In this document: piece by piece, positions 43,616 to 53,219 of the stretch
Layout of the letters: the number at the start of each line of letters is the position of its first letter
Position numbering within the stretch: position 1 is the stretch's first letter
Assembly: GCA_963699825.1 (NCBI GenBank)
Contig: CAVOVI010000009.1
Coordinates: 228,580-292,579 of the forward strand
Source: SPDF01 sp963699825
GTDB taxonomy: Bacteria > Gemmatimonadota > Gemmatimonadetes > Gemmatimonadales > GWC2-71-9
DNA length: 64,000 nucleotides
Reading direction: 5' to 3'
Translations under genes and position numbers: made by a program
The notes under the pieces: generated by a model
What the model was told of the DNA's origin: nothing
The model's database searches: none
What the model saw: only the letters and a program-made list of their open reading frames with translations

Positions 43616-44692
43616 TCAGTGGGCAGCGGCGGGAAGCTTGATGGTGAAGTGGAACCTCGTTCCCTTCCCCTCTTCGGAGTCCACCTTGAGCTCCCCCCCC
43701 ATCGCTTCGACCAGCTTGCGGCAGATGGAGAGGCCGAGGCCGGAGCCCGAGAAGGCGTACTCGCCGGGGCGCTGGCGGCGGCGGAACGGCTCGTAGAGGG
43801 ATTCCATGGCCCCCGGCGGGATGCCTCGCCCGGAGTCCTGGACCCAGAACTCGAGCGCATCGCCGTCGAGGCAGCGTCCCCCAACCTCCACCGCTCCCTC
43901 ATCGGTAAACTTCAGGGCGTTGGTGCTGAGATTGAGCAGCACCCGCGAGAGCGCCACCGGGTGCCCGATCCGGAGGTCGGTCTGGGGCACCACCAACTGA
44001 ATCTCCAGCCCCTTCTCCACCGCGATCGGCTCGGTGATGTCGCGCACCGATTCGAAAATGTCGGGAATCGAGAACGGCGTCGGGTCCAGTTCGACCAGGC
44101 GGTCCCCACCGCGCGCCAGCTCCACGACGTCCGACGCGACCCCGCTCAGGCCGAACGCCGCACTGTAGATGAGCCCGAGCTGACGCTCCTGGAGCGGCGT
44201 CACCGGGCCGGAGCGCCCCTGCTTCAGCGTCTCAGCAAGGAAGAGGATCGAGGTGAGCGGGCTCCGGAAGTCATGCGCCACCTCCACGACCAGGTCGAGC
44301 CCGCCGGCGCCACCCAGCCGCTCGGCGAACCGTTTCGACCAGTCGGATTCGAGGTGGGTGTAGAGCTTCTCGAAGCAGGCAAAGACGGTCAGCAACTGGG
44401 CTGGATCGGGAGGCGGAGCGAGCGCGGTGGCCTCCGCCACGAAGTGGCGTCGGAGTACCGCGAGCAGGCGTCGGCCGAGGACGGAACGGGGAAGTGCGTC
44501 GTTCTCCAGCGTCTCATTCATGGCGATCCGCAGCAAGCCACCCATGAGATGCGCGAGACCCGCGCCCGCCTCCTCGGCGGAGACGGCGTCCTCCGAGAGG
44601 AGCCGCCACTCGGCGGTGACCCGACTGGCCGCACGCTCCAGCGCATCCCAGAGCCGCTCCTCGACCCCGCCGAGCGGCGGTGCGGAGGTCAT
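43616..44692 (-). CDS. sensor histidine kinase, soluble
   Basis: A 358-residue protein. The N-terminal about 130 residues are helical and of unknown sensing role, with no membrane segment. HisKA follows with the phospho-acceptor in VAHDFRSPLTSILFLAE (about 140), then HATPase with the N-box NLSTNALKFTDEG, G1 DSGRGIPP and G2 GSGLGLSICRKLVE. It lies directly after the sigma54 response regulator on the same strand, so the two form a pair. In exosortase genomes a kinase/regulator pair of this kind (PrsK/PrsR) controls exported-protein genes; that link is inference. Confidence 0.9.
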   Translation of the reverse strand: MTSAPPLGGVEERLWDALERAASRVTAEWRLLSEDAVSAEEAGAGLAHLMGGLLRIAMNETLENDALPRSVLGRRLLAVLRRHFVAEATALAPPPDPAQLLTVFACFEKLYTHLESDWSKRFAERLGGAGGLDLVVEVAHDFRSPLTSILFLAETLKQGRSGPVTPLQERQLGLIYSAAFGLSGVASDVVELARGGDRLVELDPTPFSIPDIFESVRDITEPIAVEKGLEIQLVVPQTDLRIGHPVALSRVLLNLSTNALKFTDEGAVEVGGRCLDGDALEFWVQDSGRGIPPGAMESLYEPFRRRQRPGEYAFSGSGLGLSICRKLVEAMGGELKVDSEEGKGTRFHFTIKLPAAAH

Positions 44693-44722
44693 CACGGAAG
44701 CGTTGGTCGGTGATCCAGGAAT

Positions 44723-46237
44723 TCACGAATTGTTCCCCTGCAGGTCGCCCCGCTGGAACGAGTGCTTGTCCATCAACCGGTAGAGCGTGGTGCGATCGAT
44801 GCTGGCGAGCCGCGCCGCCTTGGACATGTTGCCGCCCGCGCGCCCGACCAGCCGCGTCAGGTATTCCCGTTCAAAATGCGCGATGACCTGGTCCTTGGCC
44901 TTGTGGAAGCCGTCGTCGAGCACGCCAGGCGACACGCCGCCGATGCTCACCGGCGGATCGGAGGCATCCTCGTAGATCGGAATATCGTCGGGCCGAATGA
45001 GCTGATCCGGCTCCGCCAGCACCGCCACATGTTCGATGACGTTCTGCAGTTCGCGCACATTGCCGCGCCAGGAGCGGCTGCGGAGGAACGCATGCGCTTC
45101 ATCGCTGAGGCGAGGGGCACGGTCACCGGCCTGGCGGTGGCGCTGCCAGTAGTAGGTCAGGAAGTGAGCGGCCAGGATCGGGATGTCTTCCAGGCGGTTG
45201 CGCAGCGGTGGCAGCTTGATCGGCACCACGCGCAGTCGATAATAGAGGTCTTCGCGGAGCAGCCCCTGCTTGACCGCTTCCTCGGGGTCCCGGTTCATGG
45301 CGGAGACGAAACGGACGTCGACGACCGCGTCGGCAGTTTCGGAGCCGACCCGCCGGACGACCCCGTCCTGGATGACGCGCAGCAGCTTGGCCTGGATCGT
45401 CATCGGCATTTCGGTCAGCTCGTCGAGGAAGAGCGTGCCGCCGTTGGCGGTCTCGAGCAGGCCGGGCTTGTCGCGATCGGCGCCGGTGAATGCGCCCTTC
45501 CGGTGTCCGAACATCTCGCTCTCGAGGAGCGGTTCGGGGAGGGCGGCGGCGTTGATCGGCACCAGCTGCCGGCTGGCCCGGCGGCTGTGATGGTGAATGA
45601 ACTGGGCAATGAGTTCCTTGCCGGTGCCGCTTTCGCCGCTGATGAGCACGGAGGCATCGGTGCCGGCCACCTTCCGCGCCAGATCCACGGCCTTCCGGAA
45701 GCTGGGCGAGACGCCGATCATGGAGAACTTCTCCCCCATGTCGGTCTGGGCCAGCAACTGGGCGCGGAGGTCGTGCGTTTCGCGAGACACCATGACGGCG
45801 TGCGAGGCGCGGCCGACCAGCACCTGGAGATGCGTGGCCGAAAACGGCTTGGGGAGATAGTCCCACGCGCCGGCCCGCAACGCCTCGATGCTGCTGGTCA
45901 CGCTGGGATTGCCGGTCATGACCACGACGATGGTGTCCCGGTGGTGATGCAGGGCGGCCTGCAGGATCTCGATGCCGCCCGCCTGGGACATGTAGAGGTC
46001 TACCAGCACGATATCGAACTTCCGGCGCTTGACGGCGTCGATGGCTTCCTCGCCGCGGCCGATGACCGTGACATTGAAGCCGTCCATCTGCAGGACGCTG
46101 GCGCAGGATTCGCGGAGGGTTCGTTCGTCATCCACCACCAGGATCCGGATGCTCGCCTTCACCTCGGGCGGTATCGAGAGGGGATCCCGGTTGGCCTTTT
46201 CGGCCCCTGACGACGGAACGGCGCTGGTACCGGACAT
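44723..46237 (-). CDS. NtrC-family sigma54-dependent response regulator
   Basis: A 504-residue protein. Receiver domain 30-150 with acidic pocket VVDDE and phospho-acceptor D80 (VLVDLYM). AAA+ domain about 175-405 with P-loop GESGTGKE, the sigma54-contact motif GAFTGA and LFLDELTEM. Fis-type HTH at the C-terminus (NMSKAARLASIDRTTLYRLMDKH). It activates sigma54 promoters when phosphorylated. It is divergent from the exopolysaccharide operon, the likely target by position; the only -24/-12-like sequence there has wrong spacing. Confidence 0.94.
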   Translation of the reverse strand: MSGTSAVPSSGAEKANRDPLSIPPEVKASIRILVVDDERTLRESCASVLQMDGFNVTVIGRGEEAIDAVKRRKFDIVLVDLYMSQAGGIEILQAALHHHRDTIVVVMTGNPSVTSSIEALRAGAWDYLPKPFSATHLQVLVGRASHAVMVSRETHDLRAQLLAQTDMGEKFSMIGVSPSFRKAVDLARKVAGTDASVLISGESGTGKELIAQFIHHHSRRASRQLVPINAAALPEPLLESEMFGHRKGAFTGADRDKPGLLETANGGTLFLDELTEMPMTIQAKLLRVIQDGVVRRVGSETADAVVDVRFVSAMNRDPEEAVKQGLLREDLYYRLRVVPIKLPPLRNRLEDIPILAAHFLTYYWQRHRQAGDRAPRLSDEAHAFLRSRSWRGNVRELQNVIEHVAVLAEPDQLIRPDDIPIYEDASDPPVSIGGVSPGVLDDGFHKAKDQVIAHFEREYLTRLVGRAGGNMSKAARLASIDRTTLYRLMDKHSFQRGDLQGNNS

Positions 46238-46576
46238 GGGTGTACTCCATCGGGTTCTTCGGTCTACCTGAACGTGCGGGCTCGGCGGAGTACTCGGGAG
46301 CTCGCCGCCTTCAAGTAAGCAGGCGAAACGGGCCGGAGCAACACCAAACCGTCACGAATGAGCCACAATGGGTGTGGAAGAAGGCAACATTGATGCCGAG
46401 ACGCATCGGTTCGCAGTGTACCGGCGCATCGTGCCTCAAGTTAAGTTACCTCCATGGAAACGACTTATCGTACTGTGCCGCGCGGCCCCTCATTTGCTTT
46501 GAGAGGGGTAACATCGCCATAATTGGCGCGGGGCCCCTGCCAGGGGTCACCGCAACTTGACCGGAGCATCGCGTCC
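46238..46576. other. divergent regulatory region between the response regulator and the exopolysaccharide genes
   Basis: 339 bases without a convincing gene. It holds several short inverted repeats (for example GGGGCCCC around 46532) and an AT-richer patch near 46490. No clean sigma54 or sigma70 promoter and no riboswitch could be recognised. Confidence 0.4.
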
Positions 46577-48961
46577 ATGAGTCGCAATCAGATCCAGCCG
46601 TCTCAGCTCAACCCGGACATGCAACAGGTTGCAGTCGAGGCATACAACGAAACCGGAGCTCTGGGCAGTCTCGGGATGGCGCCGCCGCCGCCCGAGCCCG
46701 GGATCGCCTGGGGCCGCTACGTGGCGGCGCTCCGGCGCTACCGCTGGCTCATGCTGATCGTGGTCCTGGTCGGCACGGCCGGGAGCATCGCGGCCACCCG
46801 GTTCCTCAAGCCGGAATACACCGCCACCGCCACCATCTTCATCGAGCCCCCGCCCGACAACGCCGGGCCGATTCGCGCCGCTGAGCTCCTTCGGTCGTTC
46901 GGCTGGCTCGACCTGCTTACCACCGGCGTCGTGCTGGACAGCGTGGCGCTGAACCAGCGGTTGTATCTCTCCCCGGCAAAAGCCAGGGACTCCCTGGCCT
47001 TTGCGAACTTCGCCCTGGCCGAGCGGTTCGCCACGGGCAGCTACAAGCTTGAAGTTGACGACGCCGGCCGGAAATGGACGCTCATCTCCAAGCTGGCCGG
47101 CACCGTGGAGAGCGGGCAGGTTGGGGACTCGATCGGCCGCAAGGTCGGATTCCGTTGGGCGCCGACCGCGGCGGTCCTGGGATCGGGCCGGACCATCGGG
47201 TTCAACCTCATCACCCCGCGCGAGGCAGGTCAGGCGATCGCGGAGAACTTCACGACCCAGCTCAACAACGAGCAGCAGGCCAACTTCATCCGACTCTCCC
47301 TGGTCGGACCGAACGCCGCGAAGACCGCGACCATCCTGAACGAGGTGATCAACCGGTTCGTGGATGTGGCCGCGGACCTGAAGCGCCGCAAGCTGTCCAT
47401 CCTGACCGAGACCCTCGCCGAGCAGGTGGCCTATTCGGCCGAACAGCTGCGCGACGCGGAGACCCGCCTGGAAGGCTACCGGGTCCAGACGATCACCCTC
47501 CCGACCGAGAATGTGCCGATCGTGGCGGGACTCCAGTCCACGCAGCCGACGGTACTGACCAACTACTTCGAACAGAAGGTCCGCATCGAGGAACTGCGGC
47601 GGGACCGCGCCGCCCTGGAAGGGATCGTGGCCCGCATCGGAACACCGGGCTTTTCGATGGACGCCTTCCAGACCGTCCCGGCGGCCCAGAACGCACCGGA
47701 CCTGAAGCGGGCGCTCGACGAGCTCTCCTCGGCCGACGCAGAACTCCGCGCACTGCGGTTCCGCTACACCGATGAGTACAAACCGGTCCAGGACCTCTCG
47801 GCACGGATCAACGCGCTCCGCACCCAGACGATTCCGATGTATGCCAATGCCCTGATCCAGCAGCTGCGGACGCAGGAACAGGCACTGACCGGGCAGGTGG
47901 CGACCCAGTCGCGGGACCTGCAGCAGATCCCGACCCGGACCATCACCGAGCAGCGGCTGACCCGCGAACAGATGGCTGCCGCCACGCTCTACACCACGCT
48001 CTCGACCCGGTACGAGGAGGCCAAGCTGGCGCTGGCCAGCGCCATTCCAGACGTCAAGGTGCTCGACCCGGCCGTGACGCCCCGGAAGCCGTCCTCGAAC
48101 TCGGCGCCGCGGATCATCCTGCTCGGCTTCCTGGCGAGCCTTGGCCTGGCGGGCGCGCTGGCCATCGTCCTCGACCAGCTGGACAAGCGGTTCCGGTACC
48201 CCGACCAGGTCACGAGGGAACTCGGGCTGAGCATTCTCGGCGCGATTCCTTCCATCGCGCGGTCCCGGAATGGCACGCCGCTCGATCCGACCCAGAGCCA
48301 CGAGGCCTTCCGTACCATCCGATTGAACCTGGCGCACTCCTATGGCGCCGGACCGGTTCGGCTGACCATCTCCAGCCCCGGCCCAGGCGAGGGCAAGTCG
48401 CTCATCTGCGCGAACCTGGCGCTCTCGTTCGCCGAGGCGGGGTACAAGACTCTGCTCATCGACGGCGACATCCGGCGTGGTGGGCTGCACCGCACCTTCT
48501 CCGTCGATCGCCAGCCTGGACTGCTCGATTACCTCGGCGGGGCGGCCTCGACGACGGACATTTTGCGCCCCACGACGCACGAGGGACTCACCTTGATCCC
48601 CTGCGGTACCCGGCTGCACCACGGACCGGAGATGCTCGGTTCCGCCAAGATGTCCGAACTGATGGCGGAGCTGAAGGGAGCGTTCAACGTCATCCTGGTG
48701 GACAGCCCCCCGCTCGGCGCCGGCATCGACCCGTTCGTCCTCGGCGCCGCCACCGGACACATGGTGCTGGTGCTCCGCTCCGGCGAGACCGACCGCGCCA
48801 TGGCCGAAGAGAAGCTCAAGCTGGTGGACCGGCTCCCGATTCGCCTGCTGGGCGCGGTGCTCAACGACGTGAACACCGCGGAGAGCGGGTACAAGTACTA
48901 CAGCTATGTGTATGGGTATACCGCGGAAGATGAACCAGCGCGGGTGGGGGCCGGAGCATAG
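46577..48961 (+). CDS. polysaccharide chain-length determinant fused to a BY-type tyrosine autokinase
   Basis: A 794-residue protein. Wzz-type domain: TM1 about 55-75, a long coiled-coil periplasmic part with an EQRLTREQMAAATLYTTL element near the end, and TM2 about 515-535. The cytoplasmic BY-kinase follows, with Walker A SSPGPGEGKS (about 605), Walker A' LLIDGDIRRGG and Walker B VILVDSPPLG. It ends in a tyrosine cluster (YKYYSYVYGY), the autophosphorylation tail. It controls polymer length and export with the Wza-type protein downstream. The ATG at 46577 gives the usual start. Confidence 0.93.
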   Translation: MSRNQIQPSQLNPDMQQVAVEAYNETGALGSLGMAPPPPEPGIAWGRYVAALRRYRWLMLIVVLVGTAGSIAATRFLKPEYTATATIFIEPPPDNAGPIRAAELLRSFGWLDLLTTGVVLDSVALNQRLYLSPAKARDSLAFANFALAERFATGSYKLEVDDAGRKWTLISKLAGTVESGQVGDSIGRKVGFRWAPTAAVLGSGRTIGFNLITPREAGQAIAENFTTQLNNEQQANFIRLSLVGPNAAKTATILNEVINRFVDVAADLKRRKLSILTETLAEQVAYSAEQLRDAETRLEGYRVQTITLPTENVPIVAGLQSTQPTVLTNYFEQKVRIEELRRDRAALEGIVARIGTPGFSMDAFQTVPAAQNAPDLKRALDELSSADAELRALRFRYTDEYKPVQDLSARINALRTQTIPMYANALIQQLRTQEQALTGQVATQSRDLQQIPTRTITEQRLTREQMAAATLYTTLSTRYEEAKLALASAIPDVKVLDPAVTPRKPSSNSAPRIILLGFLASLGLAGALAIVLDQLDKRFRYPDQVTRELGLSILGAIPSIARSRNGTPLDPTQSHEAFRTIRLNLAHSYGAGPVRLTISSPGPGEGKSLICANLALSFAEAGYKTLLIDGDIRRGGLHRTFSVDRQPGLLDYLGGAASTTDILRPTTHEGLTLIPCGTRLHHGPEMLGSAKMSELMAELKGAFNVILVDSPPLGAGIDPFVLGAATGHMVLVLRSGETDRAMAEEKLKLVDRLPIRLLGAVLNDVNTAESGYKYYSYVYGYTAEDEPARVGAGA

Positions 48962-48975
48962 GCGGCGGCGCGGGA

Positions 48976-50020
48976 ATGCGAATCTTCGCGGCCGACCACG
49001 ACAGCCACGCGTACACGAGGTGCTTCTATGCGGCGGTGTCGCGCCTGTCCGTGGAGGTCGTTCCGCTGGACTACTCCGGATCGGTGTTGATCCGCGAGGT
49101 ACGGAAGGGAGACTGGCTCCACCTCCACTGGCCGTCGTGGCTCTACTACTCCGCCGAGCGGAGCCGCAATATGGAATTGGGTGGACCTGCTTCGCTTCAT
49201 GGCTATCCTGCTGGCTCTCCGCCTCAAGGGGGCGCGGATCGCATGGACGGCGCACAATCTCTACCCACATGATGAAGGCCGAATCCTCATCCACCGTGTC
49301 GGCCGCCTGCTTCCTGTGCCGCATGTGCGAATCTAGTCCTGGCGCACGGCCCCAGCGTCGGCAACCATCCTGCAAGACGAGCTCGGCATTCCGGCACCGA
49401 GAAGGTCGCGACGGGGCTGCTCGGGAACTGGATCGGCTACTACCCAAACTCCGGTACTGCCAGAAGCCGCGCGGAAGCAGCTGGGGCTGACGCCCGGAGA
49501 ATTTCGTGCTCCTGTTTATCGGCAGCCTCAGGCCCTACAAGAACATCGAGGGTCTGATCAAGAGCTTTTCGGAGTACGCGGAACCTCAATTGGCGCCTGG
49601 TCATCGCCGGGGCGGTTTCACTCCCCCGACTACCGGCCGCATCTCCTCGCAGTGTGCATGCGGATCCCCGAGTGACGGTCCACGAGGGGTATGTGCCGGA
49701 TGATCGACTGGATCTGTTCTTGAACGCCGCCGACCGCGTGGTGCTGCCCTATACCGAGATACTCACCTCTGGGGCGGCGATCCTGGCGATGAGTTTCGGC
49801 CGCCCGATCATCGCGCCGGACCGGGGGGCGCTGCGCGACCACGTGCCGCCGATCGCGGTGAGATCTGTACGATCCCGGCACGGCCGGACGGACTGGCGGA
49901 GGCGCTGCAAGGCAGCACCGGGACGGCAGTACAGCGAGGCGGAGATCCTCGCGCACGCCTCGACGTTGAGTTGGGATTTGCTCGCGAAGACCTTCGTGGA
50001 CCGGATTCGGAGCGGCGTAA
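48976..50020 (+). pseudogene. glycosyltransferase, GT4-like, broken by several frame changes
   Basis: Pieces of one GT-B enzyme in different frames: MRIFAADHDSHAYTRCFYAA and DWLHLHWPSWLYY at the start, LRLKGARIAWTAHNLYPHD next, then FVLLFIGSLRPYKNIEGLIK, and finally VHEGYVPDDRLDLFLNAADR with LPYTEILTSGAAILAMSFGRPIIAP. At least four frame changes lie between 49180 and 49920. If the breaks are assembly errors the intact protein would be about 345 residues. It lies 14 bases after the tyrosine autokinase gene in the exopolysaccharide operon. Confidence 0.7.
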
Positions 50021-50956
50021 CTAGTTCTCGAACGCCCGCAACGTTCCGCCCCCCTCGACCTTGAGGGTGCGGAGCGCCGTGGTGGCCCGCAGCAGCATCT
50101 CGGTGGCATCCACCTTGGCATCATGAAAATCGGGGACCGCGAAATAGCCCGCCCGGAGACCGATGGACGCCGGCGTCCCGCCGTTCCGCTTGACCGGGTG
50201 CGTCTCGACCGTCTCCCGAAGGCGTTCCACCAGTTTCAACGCCGCCTCGGGGCCGGTGGCAGGGGCGATGACCGCAAACTCGAGCGGCCCCAGCCTCCCG
50301 ATCGCATCGGAACTGCGGCCCGCCTTGCGCAGCGCCTCTCCAACCGCGGCCGCGAGCCGGGTCGCCACTTCCTCGACGGCGGCGTCGCCAAGCTCCGGAC
50401 TCTCCGGTGCAAAGACGACACAGGTGAGCGCGTGCCTGCGCCGAAACGCCTCGGAACCGATTTCCCGCGCGCGGCGGGACAGCCCGCGCATGTTGTACAG
50501 ACCGGTCACCTGGTCGAGGAGCGACTCATCGTGGATCCGGTCCACCTCGAGTTTTGCGCGGAGAAAGGCGTCGATCTTGAGGAGGAGTGATTCGCCATCC
50601 AGTGGCTGCCCAAGGAACTCCCACGCCCCGGCCTGGTAAGCCTCCAGACGCTGGGCGCGGCCCGACGGCCCCGCGGTGGTGATGACGATGGGCACCGTCG
50701 GCGAGAACCGGGGGTCCGCCCGGAGCTGACGGCAGACCTCGACGCCGTGGAGATCGGGCATCTGCGCGTCGAGGATGATGAGATCAGGATGCGCGGTGCG
50801 GGCGCGTTCCAGCGCCTGCGTGCCGGTGTAGGCCCGCATGACCTCATACCCCTGGGGAATCAGGATGCTCTCGAGAGAGCGCGCCGACCACTCCTGGTCA
50901 TTGGCGATCAGGACCAAAGGGGAGTGGTCCGGCTTCTTTCGTTCAGGCATGGGCAT
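50021..50956 (-). CDS. response regulator with degenerate GGDEF domain
   Basis: A 311-residue protein. Receiver domain 12-130 with D63 (LIILDAQMPD) and the conserved late threonine and acid. The C-terminal domain (about 145-305) has the GGDEF fold layout (DQVTGLYNMRGLSRRA), but the active-site signature reads G-P-L-E-F, so it should not make cyclic di-GMP; it may bind nucleotide or only dimerise. It is encoded against the surrounding exopolysaccharide genes. Start at the ATG at 50956; the ATG at 50950 is equally possible. Confidence 0.85.
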   Translation of the reverse strand: MPMPERKKPDHSPLVLIANDQEWSARSLESILIPQGYEVMRAYTGTQALERARTAHPDLIILDAQMPDLHGVEVCRQLRADPRFSPTVPIVITTAGPSGRAQRLEAYQAGAWEFLGQPLDGESLLLKIDAFLRAKLEVDRIHDESLLDQVTGLYNMRGLSRRAREIGSEAFRRRHALTCVVFAPESPELGDAAVEEVATRLAAAVGEALRKAGRSSDAIGRLGPLEFAVIAPATGPEAALKLVERLRETVETHPVKRNGGTPASIGLRAGYFAVPDFHDAKVDATEMLLRATTALRTLKVEGGGTLRAFEN

Positions 50957-51394
50957 CCGGATATGGTCAGGGCCTTGGGGATAGAACCAGCTACGGCGTG
51001 GCTGGCGCCTCCAACTGCACGACTCGTGCGACAACCGGGGTGATCCCGTAAAATGTTATGTAGTATTATCTTACGGCGCAAGTCTAGGATTCGCGCGGAC
51101 CACGGGAATTCGGCGCATTGGTGCCACAGATAGCGGCGGGACCGCGCGGGGCGTTGCAGGCATCCCACACCGGTGCGGTATTCGGCCAAGTCCGGACCCT
51201 CAGGACGGCGGGGCCACGGTGGCTCGCCGGCCCCGCTATTGCAAGGTAAGATCATGTTCAGCAGCATCTTACAGACCAACAAGGCCGATTCGCAACCTCG
51301 GTGGCACCGCCCCGGGCTTGCGGCTTCATACTTGAATAACACTCATCTGCCGCCGCGTACCTTCCGGCGGTCGCCTGGCCCCAATGGAGAGCCG
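50957..51394. other. intergenic region between divergent genes
   Basis: About 440 bases. It contains an AT-rich patch (51050-51075), likely the promoter of the response-regulator gene, and a perfect seven-base inverted repeat GTAAGAT / ATCTTAC at 51246-51272, with a third ATCTTAC at 51068. This suggests a regulator-binding site for the plus-strand export operon. No gene was found. Confidence 0.4.
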
Positions 51395-51610
51395 ATGATG
51401 AGTGGGAACGACCTTTGCCCGCATTGCCAGACCCCCCGAAAGCCGCTCCCGGAGTCCGAGGAGCGGAAGAAGGGCACGTGCCTGGTGTGCGGGCGAACCA
51501 CCGAGGACGACGCGCTTTCCGAGTTTGCCGACCGACTCGCGCGTTTCGGGCTGGGTGCCACTCGCGAATCCCTCTTCACTCGTGAACCGGAGTTGCCCGA
51601 TGGCAAGTAG
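51395..51610 (+). CDS. small zinc-ribbon-like protein
   Basis: A 71-residue protein with two CxxC pairs (LCPHCQ; CLVCGR) about 20 residues apart, forming a likely zinc knuckle, followed by a charged helix (DALSEFADRLARFGLGATRE). Ribosome-binding site GGAG is upstream of the paired ATGs at 51395/51398. It overlaps the start of the export protein gene by 11 bases, so it is translationally coupled. Role unknown. Confidence 0.65.
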   Translation: MMSGNDLCPHCQTPRKPLPESEERKKGTCLVCGRTTEDDALSEFADRLARFGLGATRESLFTREPELPDGK

Positions 51611-52367
51611 TCGCGCGGGACTGTCACTGAAGACGACCGCCTTGATTGTCGTGGGACTCCTGGCCGTCACCGACCTGGCGTGGGCGCAGAAGGACACCGA
51701 ACCGCCGGCGCGGGTCGAGGCGACTCGAGCGGAACTCGAGGCCATCGCGGCGCACCCCCCCAAGGGGATGTCCGAGGCCGACCGAAACGCGGTCGCCATG
51801 CGGCTGGCCAACGGCGACTTCCAGGTCGGCGACAAGCTGCTGATCGAGGTGCTGGGCGACACGACCTACAGCGACACCTTCGCCGTGCGGGCGGGGCGAG
51901 TCGTCGTGCTGCCTTCGCTGCCACCTTTGTCGCTCGTCGGGGTGCTCCGTTCGGAATCGGATTCCGTGTTCCGGGAGTTTCTCGGGACGTACGTCCGCGA
52001 CCCTCAAATCAGGGTGACCCCGCTGATCCGTCTCGGGGTGCTGGGTGGCGTGGCCCGGCCGGGCTACTACGACGTGCCCGCCCAGAGCCTCCTCAGCGAC
52101 GTGGTCATGGGCGCCGGCGGCCTCGGCAACTTCGGCGACATGAAGAAGACGACGATTTTCCGCGGCAAGGATGAAGTGCTCGACCCCAAGGCGGTGAACA
52201 TCGCCATGACGCAGGGCAACACGCTGGACATTCTCAACCTGCAGAGTGGTGACAACGTCAACGTCGGCGTGACGAACCCGCAGGCGACGCTGAACAAGGT
52301 CCAGATCATCACGGCAATCCTGGCGATTCCGCTCCTGATCGTCAGTATTTCAGCCATTGGAAATTAA
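51600..52367 (+). CDS. polysaccharide export protein, Wza/SLBB type
   Basis: A 255-residue protein with a signal peptide (about 12-33, ending A-W-A-Q). The poly-export domain is about 75-150 (FQVGDKLLIEVLGDTTYSDTF and VLPSLPPLSLVGV) and an SLBB-like domain about 153-235 (VLGGVARPGYYDVPAQSLLSDVVMGAGG). A final hydrophobic segment (about 236-252) may anchor it. There is no lipobox cysteine, unlike E. coli Wza. It forms the outer-membrane exit for polymer made by the neighbouring enzymes. Confidence 0.88.
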   Translation: MASSRAGLSLKTTALIVVGLLAVTDLAWAQKDTEPPARVEATRAELEAIAAHPPKGMSEADRNAVAMRLANGDFQVGDKLLIEVLGDTTYSDTFAVRAGRVVVLPSLPPLSLVGVLRSESDSVFREFLGTYVRDPQIRVTPLIRLGVLGGVARPGYYDVPAQSLLSDVVMGAGGLGNFGDMKKTTIFRGKDEVLDPKAVNIAMTQGNTLDILNLQSGDNVNVGVTNPQATLNKVQIITAILAIPLLIVSISAIGN

Positions 52368-52377
52368 GGGTGCACCC

Positions 52378-53168
52378 ATGGGACAGGCAGTGAAAGAGAT
52401 TTCCGAGAGCCGACGGTTCGGGGCGCCAGCTCCGCACGGGCGTCGCACGTCGCAGGGTCAGTCCGCCCAGGGCGGAGACACCGCCGAGGCGTCGATCGGC
52501 CTCGTAGCGGGCCAGCCGCCGGCGGTGGAAGAACACACCGGCCGCCGACTGCTCAACATCGTCGTGGCCGTCATCGGATTGATCCTGGCCGCGCCGCTCC
52601 TCCTCATCATCGCCGTGGCGGTCAAGCTGACGTCGCGGGGGCCGGTCTTCTACACCCAGACACGGGTCGGCCTGGACCAGCGGACCCCGGGCGTCGGGGA
52701 TGACAATCGGCGGCGGGTCAAGGACATCGGTGGAAAGCCGTTCAAGATCTACAAGTTCCGCACCATGCACGTGGATGCCGAGGCTGCCGGCAATGCGGTG
52801 TGGGCCACGCCGTCCGACCCGCGCCTGACGCCGGTCGGCGGATTCCTGCGCCAGTACCGCTTGGACGAGATTCCCCAGCTCCTGAACGTGCTCAAGGGGG
52901 ACATGAACATCGTCGGCCCGCGCCCGGAGCGTCCGCAGCTCTTCGAGACGCTGAGGCAGGACGTGGCGCACTACCAGCACCGCCAGCGGGCGAAGCCGGG
53001 CATCACGGGGCTGGCCCAGATCAACCAGCAGTACGACGCCTCGCTGGACGACGTGCGCCAGAAGGTCCTCTACGACTGGACTACCTGCGGCGCCGGAGCC
53101 TGGCCACCGACATCAAGATCATGATCAAGACGGTGCCGGTGGTCCTCTTCCGGAGGGGCGGTTGGTAG
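52378..53168 (+). CDS. undecaprenyl-phosphate sugar-1-phosphate transferase (frameshift near 53077)
   Basis: Priming enzyme of repeat-unit synthesis (PglC/WcaJ C-terminal domain type). One membrane helix (about 62-82), then the catalytic core with KIYKFRTMHVDAE, RLTPVGGFLRQYRLDEIPQLLNVL (essential D-E), and GPRPERPQLFETL. At about residue 233 the expected YDLDYLRRRSLATDIKI is reached only by restoring one C after TACGAC, after which the protein ends LFRRGGW at 53168. As read, the frame ends early at 53124 with an aberrant tail. Confidence 0.9.
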
Positions 53169-53219
53169 CGACCGCCTGGCAGACAGCTCAAAGAGGAAGC
53201 GCGACTGATTCCCGCGCGG

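Noticed and set aside
46522..46542. sigma54 promoter upstream of the tyrosine autokinase
   Set aside because: TGGCGCG is followed by a TGC, but the GG-GC spacing is two bases too long for a -24/-12 element.
46238..46576. cyclic di-GMP or other riboswitch before the exopolysaccharide operon
   Set aside because: Purine-rich and short hairpin segments exist, but the conserved core and paired arms of known classes could not be placed.
46547..49447. 966-residue minus-strand open frame opposite the tyrosine autokinase
   Set aside because: Shadow of third-position GC bias; no motif, while the plus strand carries Walker motifs and a tyrosine tail.
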